From Streptomyces roseolilacinus (GTDB lineage Bacteria > Actinomycetota > Actinomycetes > Streptomycetales > Streptomycetaceae), in assembly GCF_014649335.1 (NCBI RefSeq), contig NZ_BMSV01000001.1, positions 372,001-436,000 on the forward strand: a DNA stretch of 64,000 nt, written 5' to 3'. Below the pieces are notes generated by a model that saw only the letters and a list, made by a program, of their open reading frames with translations, ran no database searches and was not told the DNA's origin. Of this stretch, positions 46,496 through 55,418 are shown in pieces (position 1 is the first letter of the stretch; the number at the start of each line of letters is the position of its first letter). A program made the position numbers and the translations under genes.

Positions 46496-47815
46496 TCAGA
46501 TGTGGACGTCTTCGAGCATTTCGGTCACCAGCGCGGCGATCTGGGAGCGCTCGGACCGGGCGAGCGTGACGTGCGCGAACAGTGGATGCCCCTTCAGCTT
46601 CTCGACCACGGCGACGACTCCGTCGTACCGCCCCACCCGCAGGTTGTCCCGCTGGGCGACGTCGTGCGTGAGGACGACACGGGAATTAGCCCCGATTCTG
46701 GACAACACGGTCAGCAGGACGTTGCGTTCGAGGGACTGCGCCTCGTCCACGATGACGAACGCGTCGTGCAGGGAGCGGCCGCGGATGTGGGTGAGCGGCA
46801 GGACCTCCAGCATGTCGCGGGCCGTGATCTCCTCGATGACCTCGCGGGAGGTCACCGCGGACAGCGTGTCGAAGACGGCCTGCGCCCAGGGGTTCATCTT
46901 CTCGGCCTCGGAGCCCGGCAGGTAGCCCAGCTCCTGCCCGCCCACCGCGTACAGCGGACGGAAGACCATCACCTTCTGGTGCTGGCGGCGCTCCAGCACG
47001 GCTTCGAGGCCGGCGCACAGCGCGAGGGCGGACTTGCCCGTGCCGGCCCGGCCGCCGAGCGACACGATGCCGACGTCCGGGTCGAGCAGCAGGTCCAGGG
47101 CGATGCGCTGCTCGGCGCTGCGGCCCCGGATGCCGAACGCCTCGCGGTCGCCGCGCACCAGCCGTACGGTGCCGTCGGCCGTGACCCGGCCGAGCGCCTT
47201 GCCGCGCCCGGACTGCAGGACGAGGCCGGTGTGCACGGGCAGGTCGGCCGCCTCGGGCACGTGCAGCGTCTCCTCGGCGTAGAGGAGGTCGACCTGTTCG
47301 GCGGAGAGCGGCACCTCGCACATGCCGGTCCAGCCGGAGTCGGTGATGGCGAGCTCGGCGCGGTACTCCTCGGCGAGGAGGCCCACGGAGGACGCCTTGA
47401 TGCGGAGCGGCAGGTCCTTGGAGACGACGGTGACGTCGTACCCCTCCGCCTGGAGGTTGCGCGCCACGGCGAGGATGCGCGAGTCGTTGTCCCCGAGGCG
47501 GTAGCCGGCCGGGAGGACGCCGGGGTCCGAGTGGTTGAGCTCCACGCGCAGGGTCCCGCCCAGCTCGCCCACGGGGATGGGGGCGTCGAGGCGGCCGTAC
47601 CGGACGCGCAGGTCGTCCAGCAGGCGCAGTGCCTGGCGGGCGAAGTAGCCGAGTTCCGGATGGTGCCTCTTGGCCTCCAGTTCCGTCACCACGACGACGG
47701 GCAGCACGACTTCGTGCTCCTCGAAGCGGGTCAGGGCGTTGGGGTCGGCCAGCAGGACGCTGGTGTCGAGAACGTAGGTGCGCCGGTCGTCGGGACGGCG
47801 CTTAGTGCTGGTCAC
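46496..47815 (-). CDS. phoH: PhoH-family protein: PIN domain fused to PhoH ATPase
   Basis: This 439-residue protein has an N-terminal PIN domain (about 8-150: [20 protein letters not shown] with the first catalytic Asp, [28 protein letters not shown]) and a C-terminal PhoH ATPase with Walker [13 protein letters not shown], Walker [15 protein letters not shown] and [15 protein letters not shown]. Such PhoH2-type fusions unwind and cleave RNA. GTG 47815 was chosen; GTG 47818 directly upstream is equally possible. It is a single gene with its own terminator. Unlike VapC toxins it has no antitoxin partner next to it. Confidence 0.93.
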   Translation of the reverse strand: MTSTKRRPDDRRTYVLDTSVLLADPNALTRFEEHEVVLPVVVVTELEAKRHHPELGYFARQALRLLDDLRVRYGRLDAPIPVGELGGTLRVELNHSDPGVLPAGYRLGDNDSRILAVARNLQAEGYDVTVVSKDLPLRIKASSVGLLAEEYRAELAITDSGWTGMCEVPLSAEQVDLLYAEETLHVPEAADLPVHTGLVLQSGRGKALGRVTADGTVRLVRGDREAFGIRGRSAEQRIALDLLLDPDVGIVSLGGRAGTGKSALALCAGLEAVLERRQHQKVMVFRPLYAVGGQELGYLPGSEAEKMNPWAQAVFDTLSAVTSREVIEEITARDMLEVLPLTHIRGRSLHDAFVIVDEAQSLERNVLLTVLSRIGANSRVVLTHDVAQRDNLRVGRYDGVVAVVEKLKGHPLFAHVTLARSERSQIAALVTEMLEDVHI

Positions 47816-48161
47816 CACGGAAGGACAGACCCCCTCTTTCAGAGGCGCGTGAGGTCGGGGCGCGACTGCTGCGGCGTCGCGGTGGGACGGGCCGGGGTCG
47901 GGCCTCGATGCGCGGGCCGCGACTCCGGCCCTCCGCTTCGCCCGTACACCGGTGCTGCACGGTTGTCCTGGCGCAAAGGGCCTCCCGGGCGAGCGGGCTC
48001 CGTGCCGCTCACTCTGCAAGGGATATGCCCCTGTTGCCACCGCGCCATGCCCGCGGAGCCCTTGGCATATGACACCCCGTCCGGTGGACGCGACGGAGCC
48101 GGGCCGCGTCCTTCGACGGCCCGGCTCGGGTGGGGGGTGCGGGGCGCTCGCGCCCGGCGGG
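47816..48161. other. Intergenic region between phoH and the prenyl transferase
   Basis: Apart from the hairpin at 48096-48127 no feature is recognised. It must hold the phoH promoter on the minus strand. Confidence 0.4.
48096..48127 (-). terminator. Terminator of the prenyl transferase gene
   Basis: GAGCCGGGCCG (48096-48106) pairs with CGGCCCGGCTC (48117-48127) around a 10-base loop, 35 bases after the stop codon. Confidence 0.7.
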
Positions 48162-48923
48162 TCAGGTGCCGTAGCGGCGGTGACGGGCGGCGTAGTCGCG
48201 CAGCGCCCGCAGGAAGTCGACCTTGCGGAAGGCCGGCCAGTGGACCTCGCAGAAGTAGTACTCGGAGTGGGCGCTCTGCCAGAGCATGAAGCCGGACAGC
48301 CGCTGCTCGCCGCTGGTGCGGATCACCAGGTCGGGGTCGGGCTGGCCGCGCGTGTAGAGGTGCTCGGCGATCATGTCGATGTCGACGACCTCGGCGAGCT
48401 CCTCGAAGGAGGTGCCCTTCTCGGCGTGGTCCAGCAGCAGGGAGCGGACCGCGTCGGCGATCTCCTGGCGGCCGCCGTAGCCGACGGCGACGTTGACGAG
48501 TATCCCGTCGATGTGCCGCGTCGACTCCTGGGCCTCCTTCAGGACCGACTGCGTGCGCGCCGGCAGCAGGTCCATCGTGCCCACGTGGTGGACGCGCCAG
48601 CGGCCGTCCGCCGCGATGGTGCGGACCGCGTCCTCGATGATGCCGAGGAGCGGCACCAGCTGCTCCTCCGGCCGGTTGAGGTTGTCGGTGGACAGCATCC
48701 AGAGGGTGACGACCTCGACGTCGGTCTCCGTGCACCAGCCGAGCAGCTCCATGATCTTGCTGGCCCCGGCCTTGTGGCCCTGCTCGGGGGTGCCGCCGGA
48801 GGCCTTCGCCCAGCGCCGGTTGCCGTCGAGGATGACGCCGATGTGCTTGGGCACCTGGTCGTGGTCGAGGCGGCCCTCCACCCGGCGCGCGTAGAGCCCG
48901 TACACCAGGTCGCGCAAGTTCAC
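48162..48923 (-). CDS. uppS: Isoprenyl (cis-prenyl) diphosphate transferase, UppS family
   Basis: This 253-residue enzyme starts at GTG 48923 with GAGAGGTGAG upstream. The catalytic motif is [15 protein letters not shown] with Asp33. [50 protein letters not shown] and [18 protein letters not shown] are the other conserved blocks. It adds IPP in cis to make the polyprenyl carrier lipid for wall synthesis. Streptomyces have more than one member, so this may be the long-chain or a medium-chain enzyme. It is divergent from the aldo/keto reductase gene. Confidence 0.92.
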   Translation of the reverse strand: MNLRDLVYGLYARRVEGRLDHDQVPKHIGVILDGNRRWAKASGGTPEQGHKAGASKIMELLGWCTETDVEVVTLWMLSTDNLNRPEEQLVPLLGIIEDAVRTIAADGRWRVHHVGTMDLLPARTQSVLKEAQESTRHIDGILVNVAVGYGGRQEIADAVRSLLLDHAEKGTSFEELAEVVDIDMIAEHLYTRGQPDPDLVIRTSGEQRLSGFMLWQSAHSEYYFCEVHWPAFRKVDFLRALRDYAARHRRYGT

Positions 48924-49040
48924 CGATCTCACCTCTCGCATACGGGGCACCGCGGCCGTCCCCGAGGCCCGCCACCTTACTGGGCGCCCCGGGCGGAGGC
49001 CCAACCCGGTGTGTCACAAGTCCGTGATAGGGAGGAAAGC

Positions 49041-50078
49041 ATGTCCGCTTCCCCCCTCTACCGCGCCGCCGGCGACCGGTACGACTCCATGGAGTACCGC
49101 CGTACCGGCCGCAGCGGCCTCAAGCTCCCCGCCATCTCCCTGGGGCTCTGGCACAACTTCGGCGACGACCGCACGCTGGAGTCCCAGCGCGCCATCCTGC
49201 GCCGGGCGTTCGACCTCGGCGTCACCCACTTCGACCTGGCGAACAACTACGGCCCGCCGCCCGGTTCCGCCGAGGCGAACTTCGGCAGGCTCCTCGCCCA
49301 GGACTTCCGGCCGTACCGGGACGAACTGGTCATCTCCACCAAGGCCGGGTACCTAATGCACCCGGGCCCGTACGGCGAGTGGGGCTCCCGCAAGTACCTG
49401 CTGTCCTCGCTGGACGCGTCGCTGAGGCGGATGGGCCTGGAGTACGTCGACGTCTTCTACTCGCACCGCTTCGACCGGAACACCCCGCTCGAGGAGACGA
49501 TGGGCGCGCTGGCCTCCGCCGTCCACCAGGGCAAGGCGCTCTACGTGGGCGTCTCCTCGTACACCGCCGAGCAGACCGCCGAGGCCGCGCGGCTGCTGCG
49601 CGGGATGGGCGTGCCGGCCCTGATCCACCAGCCGTCGTACTCCATGATCAACCGGTGGACGGAGGAGGACGGCCTCCTCGACACCCTGGAGGCGGAGGGC
49701 ATGGGCTGCATCGCCTTCGCGCCGCTCGCCCAGGGCGTGCTCACCGACAAGTACCTGAAGGGCATCCCGGAGGGCTCGCGGGCCTCGCTCGGCAAGTCGC
49801 TGGACCCGGGGCTGCTCTCCGACGACGTCGTGCGGCGGCTGCGCGGCCTCGACGGGATCGCCCGGCGCCGCGGCCAGTCGCTGGCGCAGCTCGCGCTGAC
49901 CTGGGTGCTGCGCGACGAGCGCATGACGTCCGCGCTGATCGGCGCGTCGAGCGTGGCCCAGCTGGAGCAGAACGTCGCCGCGCTGGACGGGCCGCCGCTC
50001 ACCGGGGACGAGCTGGCGGAGATCGACACCTTCGCCGTGGACACGGCCGGGGCCAACATCTGGGCCGCCCGGAGCTGA
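49041..50078 (+). CDS. Aldo/keto reductase, L-glyceraldehyde 3-phosphate reductase type
   Basis: This 345-residue TIM-barrel enzyme has the AKR motifs: GVTHFDLANNYGPPPGSAE (catalytic Asp/Tyr), VISTKAGYLMHPGPYGEWGS (catalytic Lys), VDVFYSHRFDRNTPLEETM, YVGVSSYTAEQT and GASSVAQLEQNVAAL (NADPH site). The MHPGPYGEWGSRKY loop is typical of the YghZ group, which reduces L-glyceraldehyde 3-phosphate and methylglyoxal, so a detoxifying role is likely. GGAGG lies 6 bases before ATG 49041. A hairpin at 50099 follows. Confidence 0.93.
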   Translation: MSASPLYRAAGDRYDSMEYRRTGRSGLKLPAISLGLWHNFGDDRTLESQRAILRRAFDLGVTHFDLANNYGPPPGSAEANFGRLLAQDFRPYRDELVISTKAGYLMHPGPYGEWGSRKYLLSSLDASLRRMGLEYVDVFYSHRFDRNTPLEETMGALASAVHQGKALYVGVSSYTAEQTAEAARLLRGMGVPALIHQPSYSMINRWTEEDGLLDTLEAEGMGCIAFAPLAQGVLTDKYLKGIPEGSRASLGKSLDPGLLSDDVVRRLRGLDGIARRRGQSLAQLALTWVLRDERMTSALIGASSVAQLEQNVAALDGPPLTGDELAEIDTFAVDTAGANIWAARS

Positions 50079-50098
50079 CCCGGAACGGGCACGAAAAA

Positions 50099-50135
50099 CG
50101 GGCCGGTCCGTGGGGGGGGAATACGGACCGGCCCG
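50099..50135. terminator. Terminator after the aldo/keto reductase gene
   Basis: CGGGCCGGTCCGT (50099-50111) pairs perfectly with ACGGACCGGCCCG (50123-50135). Confidence 0.85.
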
Positions 50136-50307
50136 AGGGGGGGTTTCCACCATAACCCTTCGTAAGGGGTGGTGGGTGCCACGACATGCCGTCGCTACGC
50201 TCCGGAGGCGGAGGAACGCGGTGCGGACACGGATTTCGGCCCCCGACGGTCCTCCGCAGGGGGGACCCCGCGGCGCGGGCCCCCGGTTGACGCCCGGACG
50301 GCGCCGC

Positions 50308-51090
50308 CTACGCGTGGGCGAGGGCGCCGAGGAGGAGGCCCAGGAGGGTTCCGGTGATCATGAAGGGGCCGAAGGGGATGGCGCTCCTGCGGGTCGCGCG
50401 GCGGCGCACGATCAGCCCCAGGCCGTACGCGGCGCCGAGGAGGAAGCCCGCGAAGGCACCCGCCAGCAGGACGGGCCAGCCGTACCAGCCGAGCGCGGCG
50501 CCCAGCGGGAAGGCGAGCTTCACGTCCCCGAAGCCCATGCCGTTCGGGTTGACGAGGAACAGCACCAGGTAGGCGCCGCCCAGCGCGAGCGCGCCCAGCA
50601 CGGACAGCCGCCACGACCCGGCGCGGCCCGGGAGCAGCGCGGCGACGCCCAGCAGCAGCGGGACGGCGGCGGCCAGCGGCAGGGTCAGGTGGTCGGGCAG
50701 CCGGTGCACGCGCCGGTCGACGATTGCGAGGAGCAGGGCGAACGGCGCCAGCAGGAGCCACACCGCCAGTTCGGGCCGCCACCCGGTGGCCGCGGCGAGC
50801 AGCGCGCACGCGGCGGCCCCGGTGAGCGGCGCGGGCGCGAGGAGCCGTACGGGCGTGGGGAGCCGTACGGACACGGCGCGGCGCGGGGCGCGGGCGGCGG
50901 GCGGCGGGCAGCCGGCGCAGTGCGCGGGGCCCAGCCAGCCGCGCGGCCCGGGGGCGTAGCCGTGCCCGGCGGGGCAGGCGTCGCGCCAGGGCTGGTCCGG
51001 CTCGACGGCGAGCCGGTGCGCGGCGCGCCGCACGAGCAGCCCGGCTACGGCGCCCCACAGGGCGGCGGCGGAGATCAGCGTGGCGTACAC
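50308..51090 (-). CDS. Prepilin peptidase (type 4 prepilin-processing, A24 family)
   Basis: This 260-residue polytopic protein has two catalytic aspartates: one in LLLAIVDRRVHRLPDHLT and one in GMGFGDVKLAFPLGAALGW. At least seven hydrophobic segments are seen. The N-terminal cytoplasmic loop keeps only some cysteines (CPAGHGY, CAGCPPP) of the methylase part, so cleavage without methylation is likely. It is the only peptidase gene in the window that could process the Flp-type pilin encoded at 57264, about 6 kb away. The start at 51090 gives a first membrane helix directly. Confidence 0.88.
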   Translation of the reverse strand: MYATLISAAALWGAVAGLLVRRAAHRLAVEPDQPWRDACPAGHGYAPGPRGWLGPAHCAGCPPPAARAPRRAVSVRLPTPVRLLAPAPLTGAAACALLAAATGWRPELAVWLLLAPFALLLAIVDRRVHRLPDHLTLPLAAAVPLLLGVAALLPGRAGSWRLSVLGALALGGAYLVLFLVNPNGMGFGDVKLAFPLGAALGWYGWPVLLAGAFAGFLLGAAYGLGLIVRRRATRRSAIPFGPFMITGTLLGLLLGALAHA

Positions 51091-51110
51091 AGCGCCGACC
51101 CTAGAAGGGC

Positions 51111-51346
51111 GGGGCGCGGTGGGTCACGGGGTGGGGCGGGGCGCGTTCGGCGGGCCGGGCGGCACGGGGTGGGGCAGGGCGAAGGCGGGTGGGGCGGCCG
51201 GGACGCGTTCGGCGGGCGGGGCGGGGGTGGCGGGGCCGGACGTGGATGGCGCAGGGGGTGGGCGGCGCGGAGGCGCGCGGTGGGGTGGTGGGGCCGGTGC
51301 GCGGGGCGGGGTGGGGGGAAGTCCGGCGGTGGGGCGGTCCGACAGC
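51111..51346. other. Intergenic tract with extreme G richness on the plus strand
   Basis: Nearly all guanines are on the plus strand, in runs of 2-6 (GGGGTGGGG, GGGCGGGG). Two copies of GCGTTCGGCGGGC stand about 60 bp apart. No gene is supported. The tract lies between the prepilin peptidase and DUF192 genes and could form G-quadruplexes or R-loops. Confidence 0.5.
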
Positions 51347-51360
51347 CTACCGTGCGGGGT

Positions 51361-51738
51361 ATGGGATGGCGGAACGGGACGGGCACCCTGCGGGTCGGCG
51401 GCGGGGCGGTGCCGGTGGAGATCGCGGCCTCGTACCGGGCGCGGGCGCGGGGCCTGCTGGGGCGGGACGGGATCGACGGGGCGATGCTGCTGACGCCGTG
51501 CGGGAGCGTGCACACCTTCCGGATGCGGTTCGCGATCGACGTGGCCTACCTGGACCGCGACCTGACGGTCCTCGCCGTCGTCCCGGGGATGCGGCCGGGA
51601 CGGCTCGGACTGCCCCGGCCGCGCGCCCGCCACGTGCTGGAGGCGGAGGCCGGGGCGATGGAGCGCTGGGGGGTGCGGCCGGGCGTCCGGCTCACCGTGG
51701 ACGCGCCGGTCACGGCGGGCCCGGACCGAGCAGCGTGA
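51361..51738 (+). CDS. DUF192 family protein
   Basis: This 125-residue protein has the DUF192 core: VEIAASYRARARGLLGRDGI, GAMLLTPCGSVHTFRMRFAID (the HTF-M-F motif) and VAYLDRDLTVLAVVPGMRPGR, ending HVLEAEAGAMERWGVRPG. The family is a small beta barrel of unknown function; archaeal and bacterial members are linked to metal or membrane stress only loosely. TACCGT before ATG 51361 suggests a leaderless start. The last 29 bases overlap the convergent mannosyltransferase gene. Confidence 0.85.
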   Translation: MGWRNGTGTLRVGGGAVPVEIAASYRARARGLLGRDGIDGAMLLTPCGSVHTFRMRFAIDVAYLDRDLTVLAVVPGMRPGRLGLPRPRARHVLEAEAGAMERWGVRPGVRLTVDAPVTAGPDRAA

Positions 51739-52963
51739 ACGCCCCGTACCCGGCGGAGGCCAGCGCCGCCACGGCCAGCACCGCGCCCGCGTACCGGGCG
51801 CGCAGCCGGACGAGGGCGACGGCCGCCGGGAGCAGCAGCGGGAACGCGGGCATCATCAGCCGCGGCCGGGAACCGAAGTACGCGGCCCCGACGAGGGACA
51901 CCGCGACCACCCCGAGGGTGTAGACGAGGACCGGCAGCGGCTGGCGCTGCCGCACGCACAGCCACACCGCCCAGCCGAGCACCGCGAACGCCGCGAGCAG
52001 CCCCACCCCGGCGAGCGGCTGCGGCCCGGTCAGCTGCGCCCCGACGAACCGGGCGAGGGCGGCGCCCCCGTCGACGCTGTTGCCCCAGCCGGCCTGGACG
52101 TCGAAGTACGCGGTGGGGCTGCCGGCCCGTACGGCGACGTACACGACGTACGCCAGCCAGCCCAGCGGCGCCAGCAGCACCCCGGCGACGAGCCCGGGGG
52201 TGACGCGGCGCTCCCGGACGGCGGTGGCGAGCGCGGTGACGCCGAGCGCGGCGATCAGCGCGACGGCGGAGGGCCGGGTGAGGCCGGCCAGCACCGCGAG
52301 GACGCCGGCCTGGACCCAGCGGCCGCGCAGCACGGCGTACAGCGACCAGGCGGCGAACGCCGTGAACAGTGTCTCCGTGTACGCCATGGACTGCACGAAC
52401 GCCGTCGGGTACACGCCCCACAGCACCGCCAGGGCGACGCCGGCGCGCCGCCCCGCGACGTGGGCGCCGACCGCGTAGACACCCCAGGCGGCGGCCAGCG
52501 ACGCCCCCCACGCCACGGCCAGCCCGGCGGGGGCGGCGCCGATCGGGAGCACCGCGGACAGGGCCCGCTCCAGGGCCGGGAACAGCGGGAAGAACGCCAG
52601 GTCCGAGTGGACGGCACCGTTCGGGAGGGTGACCTCGTGGCCGTACCCGTGCTCGGCGATGCGGGTGTACCAGACGGCGTCCCAACGGCCCATGAGCCGG
52701 TGCCACGGGTCCTCCCCGCTCGCGGCGGCCGCGACGAGGAGGACGGCGAGTCCGGTGAGGCGGGCCGCCGCGTAGCCCAGCAGCGCGAGGCCGGCGGCGT
52801 TCGCCCGGCGGGGGCGGGCGGTCGGGTCCGGCCGGGGCGGCCCGTCGGTTCGGCCCGGGCCGCCGGAACGGTCCGGGCCGGGAGGGGGGCCGGGGTCGTC
52901 GGGACGGGGGTCTCCGGCCGTCGCGGCGGTCCGGGCGGGCGGGGCCGTTCGGTCCAAGGGCAC
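51710..52963 (-). CDS. Polytopic mannosyltransferase-like membrane protein (PIG-V type)
   Basis: The protein is 417 residues from GTG 52963; CATAAT at 52969-52974 is placed as -10 of a leaderless mRNA. The first about 70 residues are Pro/Gly-rich. About ten hydrophobic segments follow with a catalytic-type loop WHRLMGRWDAVWYTRIAEHGYGHE near the first helix (the WDxxWY motif seen in GT-C enzymes), SDLAFFPLFPALERALS, YPTAFVQSMAYTETLFTAF and SRPRLMMPAFPLLLP. This is the pattern of the PIG-V/mannosyltransferase family, using polyprenyl-linked sugars outside the membrane. The acceptor is unknown. It overlaps DUF192 at its 3' end. Confidence 0.85.
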   Translation of the reverse strand: MPLDRTAPPARTAATAGDPRPDDPGPPPGPDRSGGPGRTDGPPRPDPTARPRRANAAGLALLGYAAARLTGLAVLLVAAAASGEDPWHRLMGRWDAVWYTRIAEHGYGHEVTLPNGAVHSDLAFFPLFPALERALSAVLPIGAAPAGLAVAWGASLAAAWGVYAVGAHVAGRRAGVALAVLWGVYPTAFVQSMAYTETLFTAFAAWSLYAVLRGRWVQAGVLAVLAGLTRPSAVALIAALGVTALATAVRERRVTPGLVAGVLLAPLGWLAYVVYVAVRAGSPTAYFDVQAGWGNSVDGGAALARFVGAQLTGPQPLAGVGLLAAFAVLGWAVWLCVRQRQPLPVLVYTLGVVAVSLVGAAYFGSRPRLMMPAFPLLLPAAVALVRLRARYAGAVLAVAALASAGYGAFTLLGPGPP

Positions 52964-53394
52964 CGGCCGATTATGTCCGCCGCCCGGACGGGACCGGCCG
53001 GAGAAAGGCGGGAAAGCGGTGTGAGGTACGTCCCCGTGGGGCCGGAGCCGGCGGGCGGGGCGGAATCCGGACACGACGGACCGCCTCGTCCGGCCATGCC
53101 GCAGGGCGCACCTGGGCCGCACCCCATGGCGGTGCGGCCCGGGAGTGAGGGTGGGCCGCCGACCGGTGGCCTGCGGGAACGTGGCACGCGCTCCCTTCCC
53201 CCGCGGAGCAGCCCCGGGCCCCTTCTCGGTCACGAACGGGGCGGATAACGCGGCGCGGCGCGGCGGGATCCCGCCGTACGGGCCCGCGGGGCGGGCTGCC
53301 GGACCGTGCGACTCGCCCCGGAACCCTGTCCTCCGCCGCCCCCGCCTGTTTGGGTCGGGTGACCGGAGGGACGCGGGAGCAGCGGGGGGAACGG
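52964..53394. other. 431-bp divergent intergenic region
   Basis: The promoter of the mannosyltransferase lies at its left end. No further gene is supported; reading frames here are long only because of the high GC content. The sequence just before 53395 (GGGGGGAACGG) serves as ribosome site for the following lipoprotein gene. Confidence 0.4.
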
Positions 53395-53849
53395 ATGCAC
53401 GTCAGCAGGACAGCCGCCGGGGCGGTCGTGGTGGTACTCGGTCTCACGGCCGCGGGCTGCACCTCCTCGCGGACGCCCCCGGTCGCGACGCCGGCGACCC
53501 GCACGGCCGCACCACCCGCCGGCGCGTCACCACGGGCCGTACCGGAACTCACCCCTCCGGAGGTGCGCCCCGGACACCGGCAGATCGCCGGGGGCACGGG
53601 CACCTGGGAGTCGTACGTATCGAGAAGGGGTCCTCCCGGCTCGACGTCAGCTGCGTGGCGGACGCCGGCTCACCGCGGATCCGGATCACCGTCGGCACGT
53701 ACATCGCGGTGTCGCTCCCGTGCCCGAGCGACGAGGTGCACCTGGGGAGCAACGAGACGAACACCTCGACGGGCGGCGCAGGGACGGTCACCGTGGAGGC
53801 GCCGCGGAGCGTCAGGTGGGCGGTGAGCCTCCAGGTGCCGGAGGGGTGA
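53395..53849 (+). pseudogene. Frameshifted small lipoprotein gene
   Basis: ATG 53395 starts MHVSRTAAGAVVVVLGLTAA then GCTSS, a clear lipoprotein signal with lipobox LTAAGC. The frame is sensible to about 53615 (RQIAGGTGTWES). The next credible sequence, VVRIEKGSSRLDVSCVADAG and RITVGTYIAVSLPCPS to WAVSLQVPEG, is in another frame and ends at 53849. Staying in the first frame gives an Arg/Ser/Thr-rich nonsense tail. One missing base near 53610-53625 explains this. Two cysteines in the second half (SCVAD, PCPSD) would form a disulfide in the intact protein. A sequencing error cannot be excluded. Confidence 0.6.
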
Positions 53850-54021
53850 TCGGCGGGGCGGCCGCCGGACCGGCGCCGCCGTCCCACGGCCGTGGCCCGT
53901 TCACGGCGTCGGGCCCGCCGCACGAGGTGACGCCCCGCACGGCGAAGCGGCCACGTTGGCGGGATATCGTCCTCTCGCGGCGCGTCGAGCGTCTCTCCGC
54001 GCCGCCTCTGGGAGGGAAGAC

Positions 54022-55242
54022 ATGCGCATATCACCGCTTCGGCGCCTGGCCACGATGGCAGCGGCGCTGGGGCTCACCTCGCTCGGGCTCCTCGGCGCGG
54101 GCGCGGCGCCCGCGCAGGCCGCGATCAGCGACTGCCCGTCGGGCTATTTCTGTGCCTGGAAGAGCGACAACGGCACGGGCACCATGTTCAAGACGAGCAC
54201 GGACAAGGCGACGCTCGGGACCTGGGACAACACGTTCCGGTCGGTCGTGAACCACACGAACAAGTACGCCTGCCTGTACGACGAGCCGAACCACGACCAG
54301 GCCGGCGGCGCCTCCGTGTGGGACCCCGACCCCGCGGGCACCGAGTGGGGCTACTCGCACGGCACCGTCAGCTCGGTGAGGCTCGTCCTCACCTCGCGGG
54401 AGTGCGACTACCGGCCCTACCCGCGGTGGTACTCGACGCCCACGCCCCAGGCGGCGGGCTTCGGCGACCTGAACGGCGACCGCCGGGCCGACGTCCTCGT
54501 CCGCGACAAGGCGGGCCGCCTGTGGTTCCTGCCCGGCGACGGCACGGGCAAGCTGGTCGGCTCCAGCGGCTGGAACGTGTTCAACGGCCTGGTCCGGCAC
54601 GGCGACTTCAGCGGTGACGGCCGCGAGGACGTGATCGCCCGCGAGACCGCCACCGGCAAGCTGTGGCTCTACCCGGGCACCGGTACCGGCACGCTCGGCG
54701 CGCGCAAGCTCATCGGCAACGGCGGCTGGAACGCCATGAGCCGGCTCGTCGGCTACGGGGACCTCTCCGACGACGGCCGCACGGACCTGCTGGCCGTCGA
54801 GAAGTCCACCGGGAAGCTGTGGCTGTACCCGGGCACCGGCAGCGGCACGCCCGGCGCGCGCAAGCTCATCGGCAACGGCGGCTGGAACGCCGTGAACGCC
54901 ATGGTCGGGGCGGGTGACATGAACGGCGACGGCCGCCCGGACCTGATCGCCCGCGAGCCCTCCACCGGGAAGCTGTGGCTGTACCCGGGCAGGACCGGGT
55001 CCCTCGGGGCCCGCGTGCTGGTCGGCAGCGGCGGCTGGAACGTCATGGCGGACTTCCTGGGCCTGGGCGACGTCACCGGCGACGGCCACGGCGACCTGGC
55101 CACCACCACCCACAGCGACTTCGTCGGCGACGGGTGCCGGGGGGTCGGCTGCCAGCTCGGGTACCAGGGCCGCGGCGACGGCACGCTGGACCCGGGCCAG
55201 GTGGTGTCGGACGACTGGCACCACCTGAACGGCGTCTTCTGA
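54022..55242 (+). CDS. Secreted peptidase-inhibitor-I36-like and FG-GAP/VCBS repeat protein
   Basis: This 406-residue precursor has a signal peptide (LRRLATMAAALGLTSLGLLG, AQA cleavage near residue 33). The first mature domain (about 35-135) has DCPSGYFCAWKSDNGTGTMF and a matched YACLYDEPNH, the cysteine pattern of I36/beta-gamma-crystallin-like secreted actinobacterial proteins. From about 150 four to five FG-GAP repeats follow, each with DxNGDxRxD-type calcium loops (GDLNGDRRADVLVRD, GDFSGDGREDVIARE, GDMNGDGRPDLIARE) and GKLWLYPGTG strands, giving a beta-propeller. It should be extracellular; adhesion, polymer binding or inhibition are possible. GGGAGG lies 8 bases before ATG 54022. Confidence 0.85.
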   Translation: MRISPLRRLATMAAALGLTSLGLLGAGAAPAQAAISDCPSGYFCAWKSDNGTGTMFKTSTDKATLGTWDNTFRSVVNHTNKYACLYDEPNHDQAGGASVWDPDPAGTEWGYSHGTVSSVRLVLTSRECDYRPYPRWYSTPTPQAAGFGDLNGDRRADVLVRDKAGRLWFLPGDGTGKLVGSSGWNVFNGLVRHGDFSGDGREDVIARETATGKLWLYPGTGTGTLGARKLIGNGGWNAMSRLVGYGDLSDDGRTDLLAVEKSTGKLWLYPGTGSGTPGARKLIGNGGWNAVNAMVGAGDMNGDGRPDLIAREPSTGKLWLYPGRTGSLGARVLVGSGGWNVMADFLGLGDVTGDGHGDLATTTHSDFVGDGCRGVGCQLGYQGRGDGTLDPGQVVSDDWHHLNGVF

Positions 55243-55248
55243 TCCAGG

Positions 55249-55326
55249 GAAAGGGCCTCCGCCTCCGGGCGGGGGCCCTTTCGCCGTCCGGGGCGGGGGC
55301 CCTTTCGCCGTCCGGGGCGGGGGCCG
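55249..55326 (+). terminator. Terminator hairpin running into 24-bp tandem repeats
   Basis: GAAAGGGCC (55249-55257) pairs with GGCCCTTTC (55274-55282) just after the FG-GAP gene. A 24-bp unit beginning GGGCGGGGGCCCTTTCG starts at 55267, 55291 and 55315 (third copy partial), so the right arm of the hairpin is duplicated. Confidence 0.7.
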
Positions 55327-55418
55327 CGCCGGTACCGGGCCGCGGCCCCGGGCGCACCGGTCCGCGTCCGCGTCCACCACCCGGGTGCGGAGTGGTCAGG
55401 CGGCCGGCGGGACGGGGC

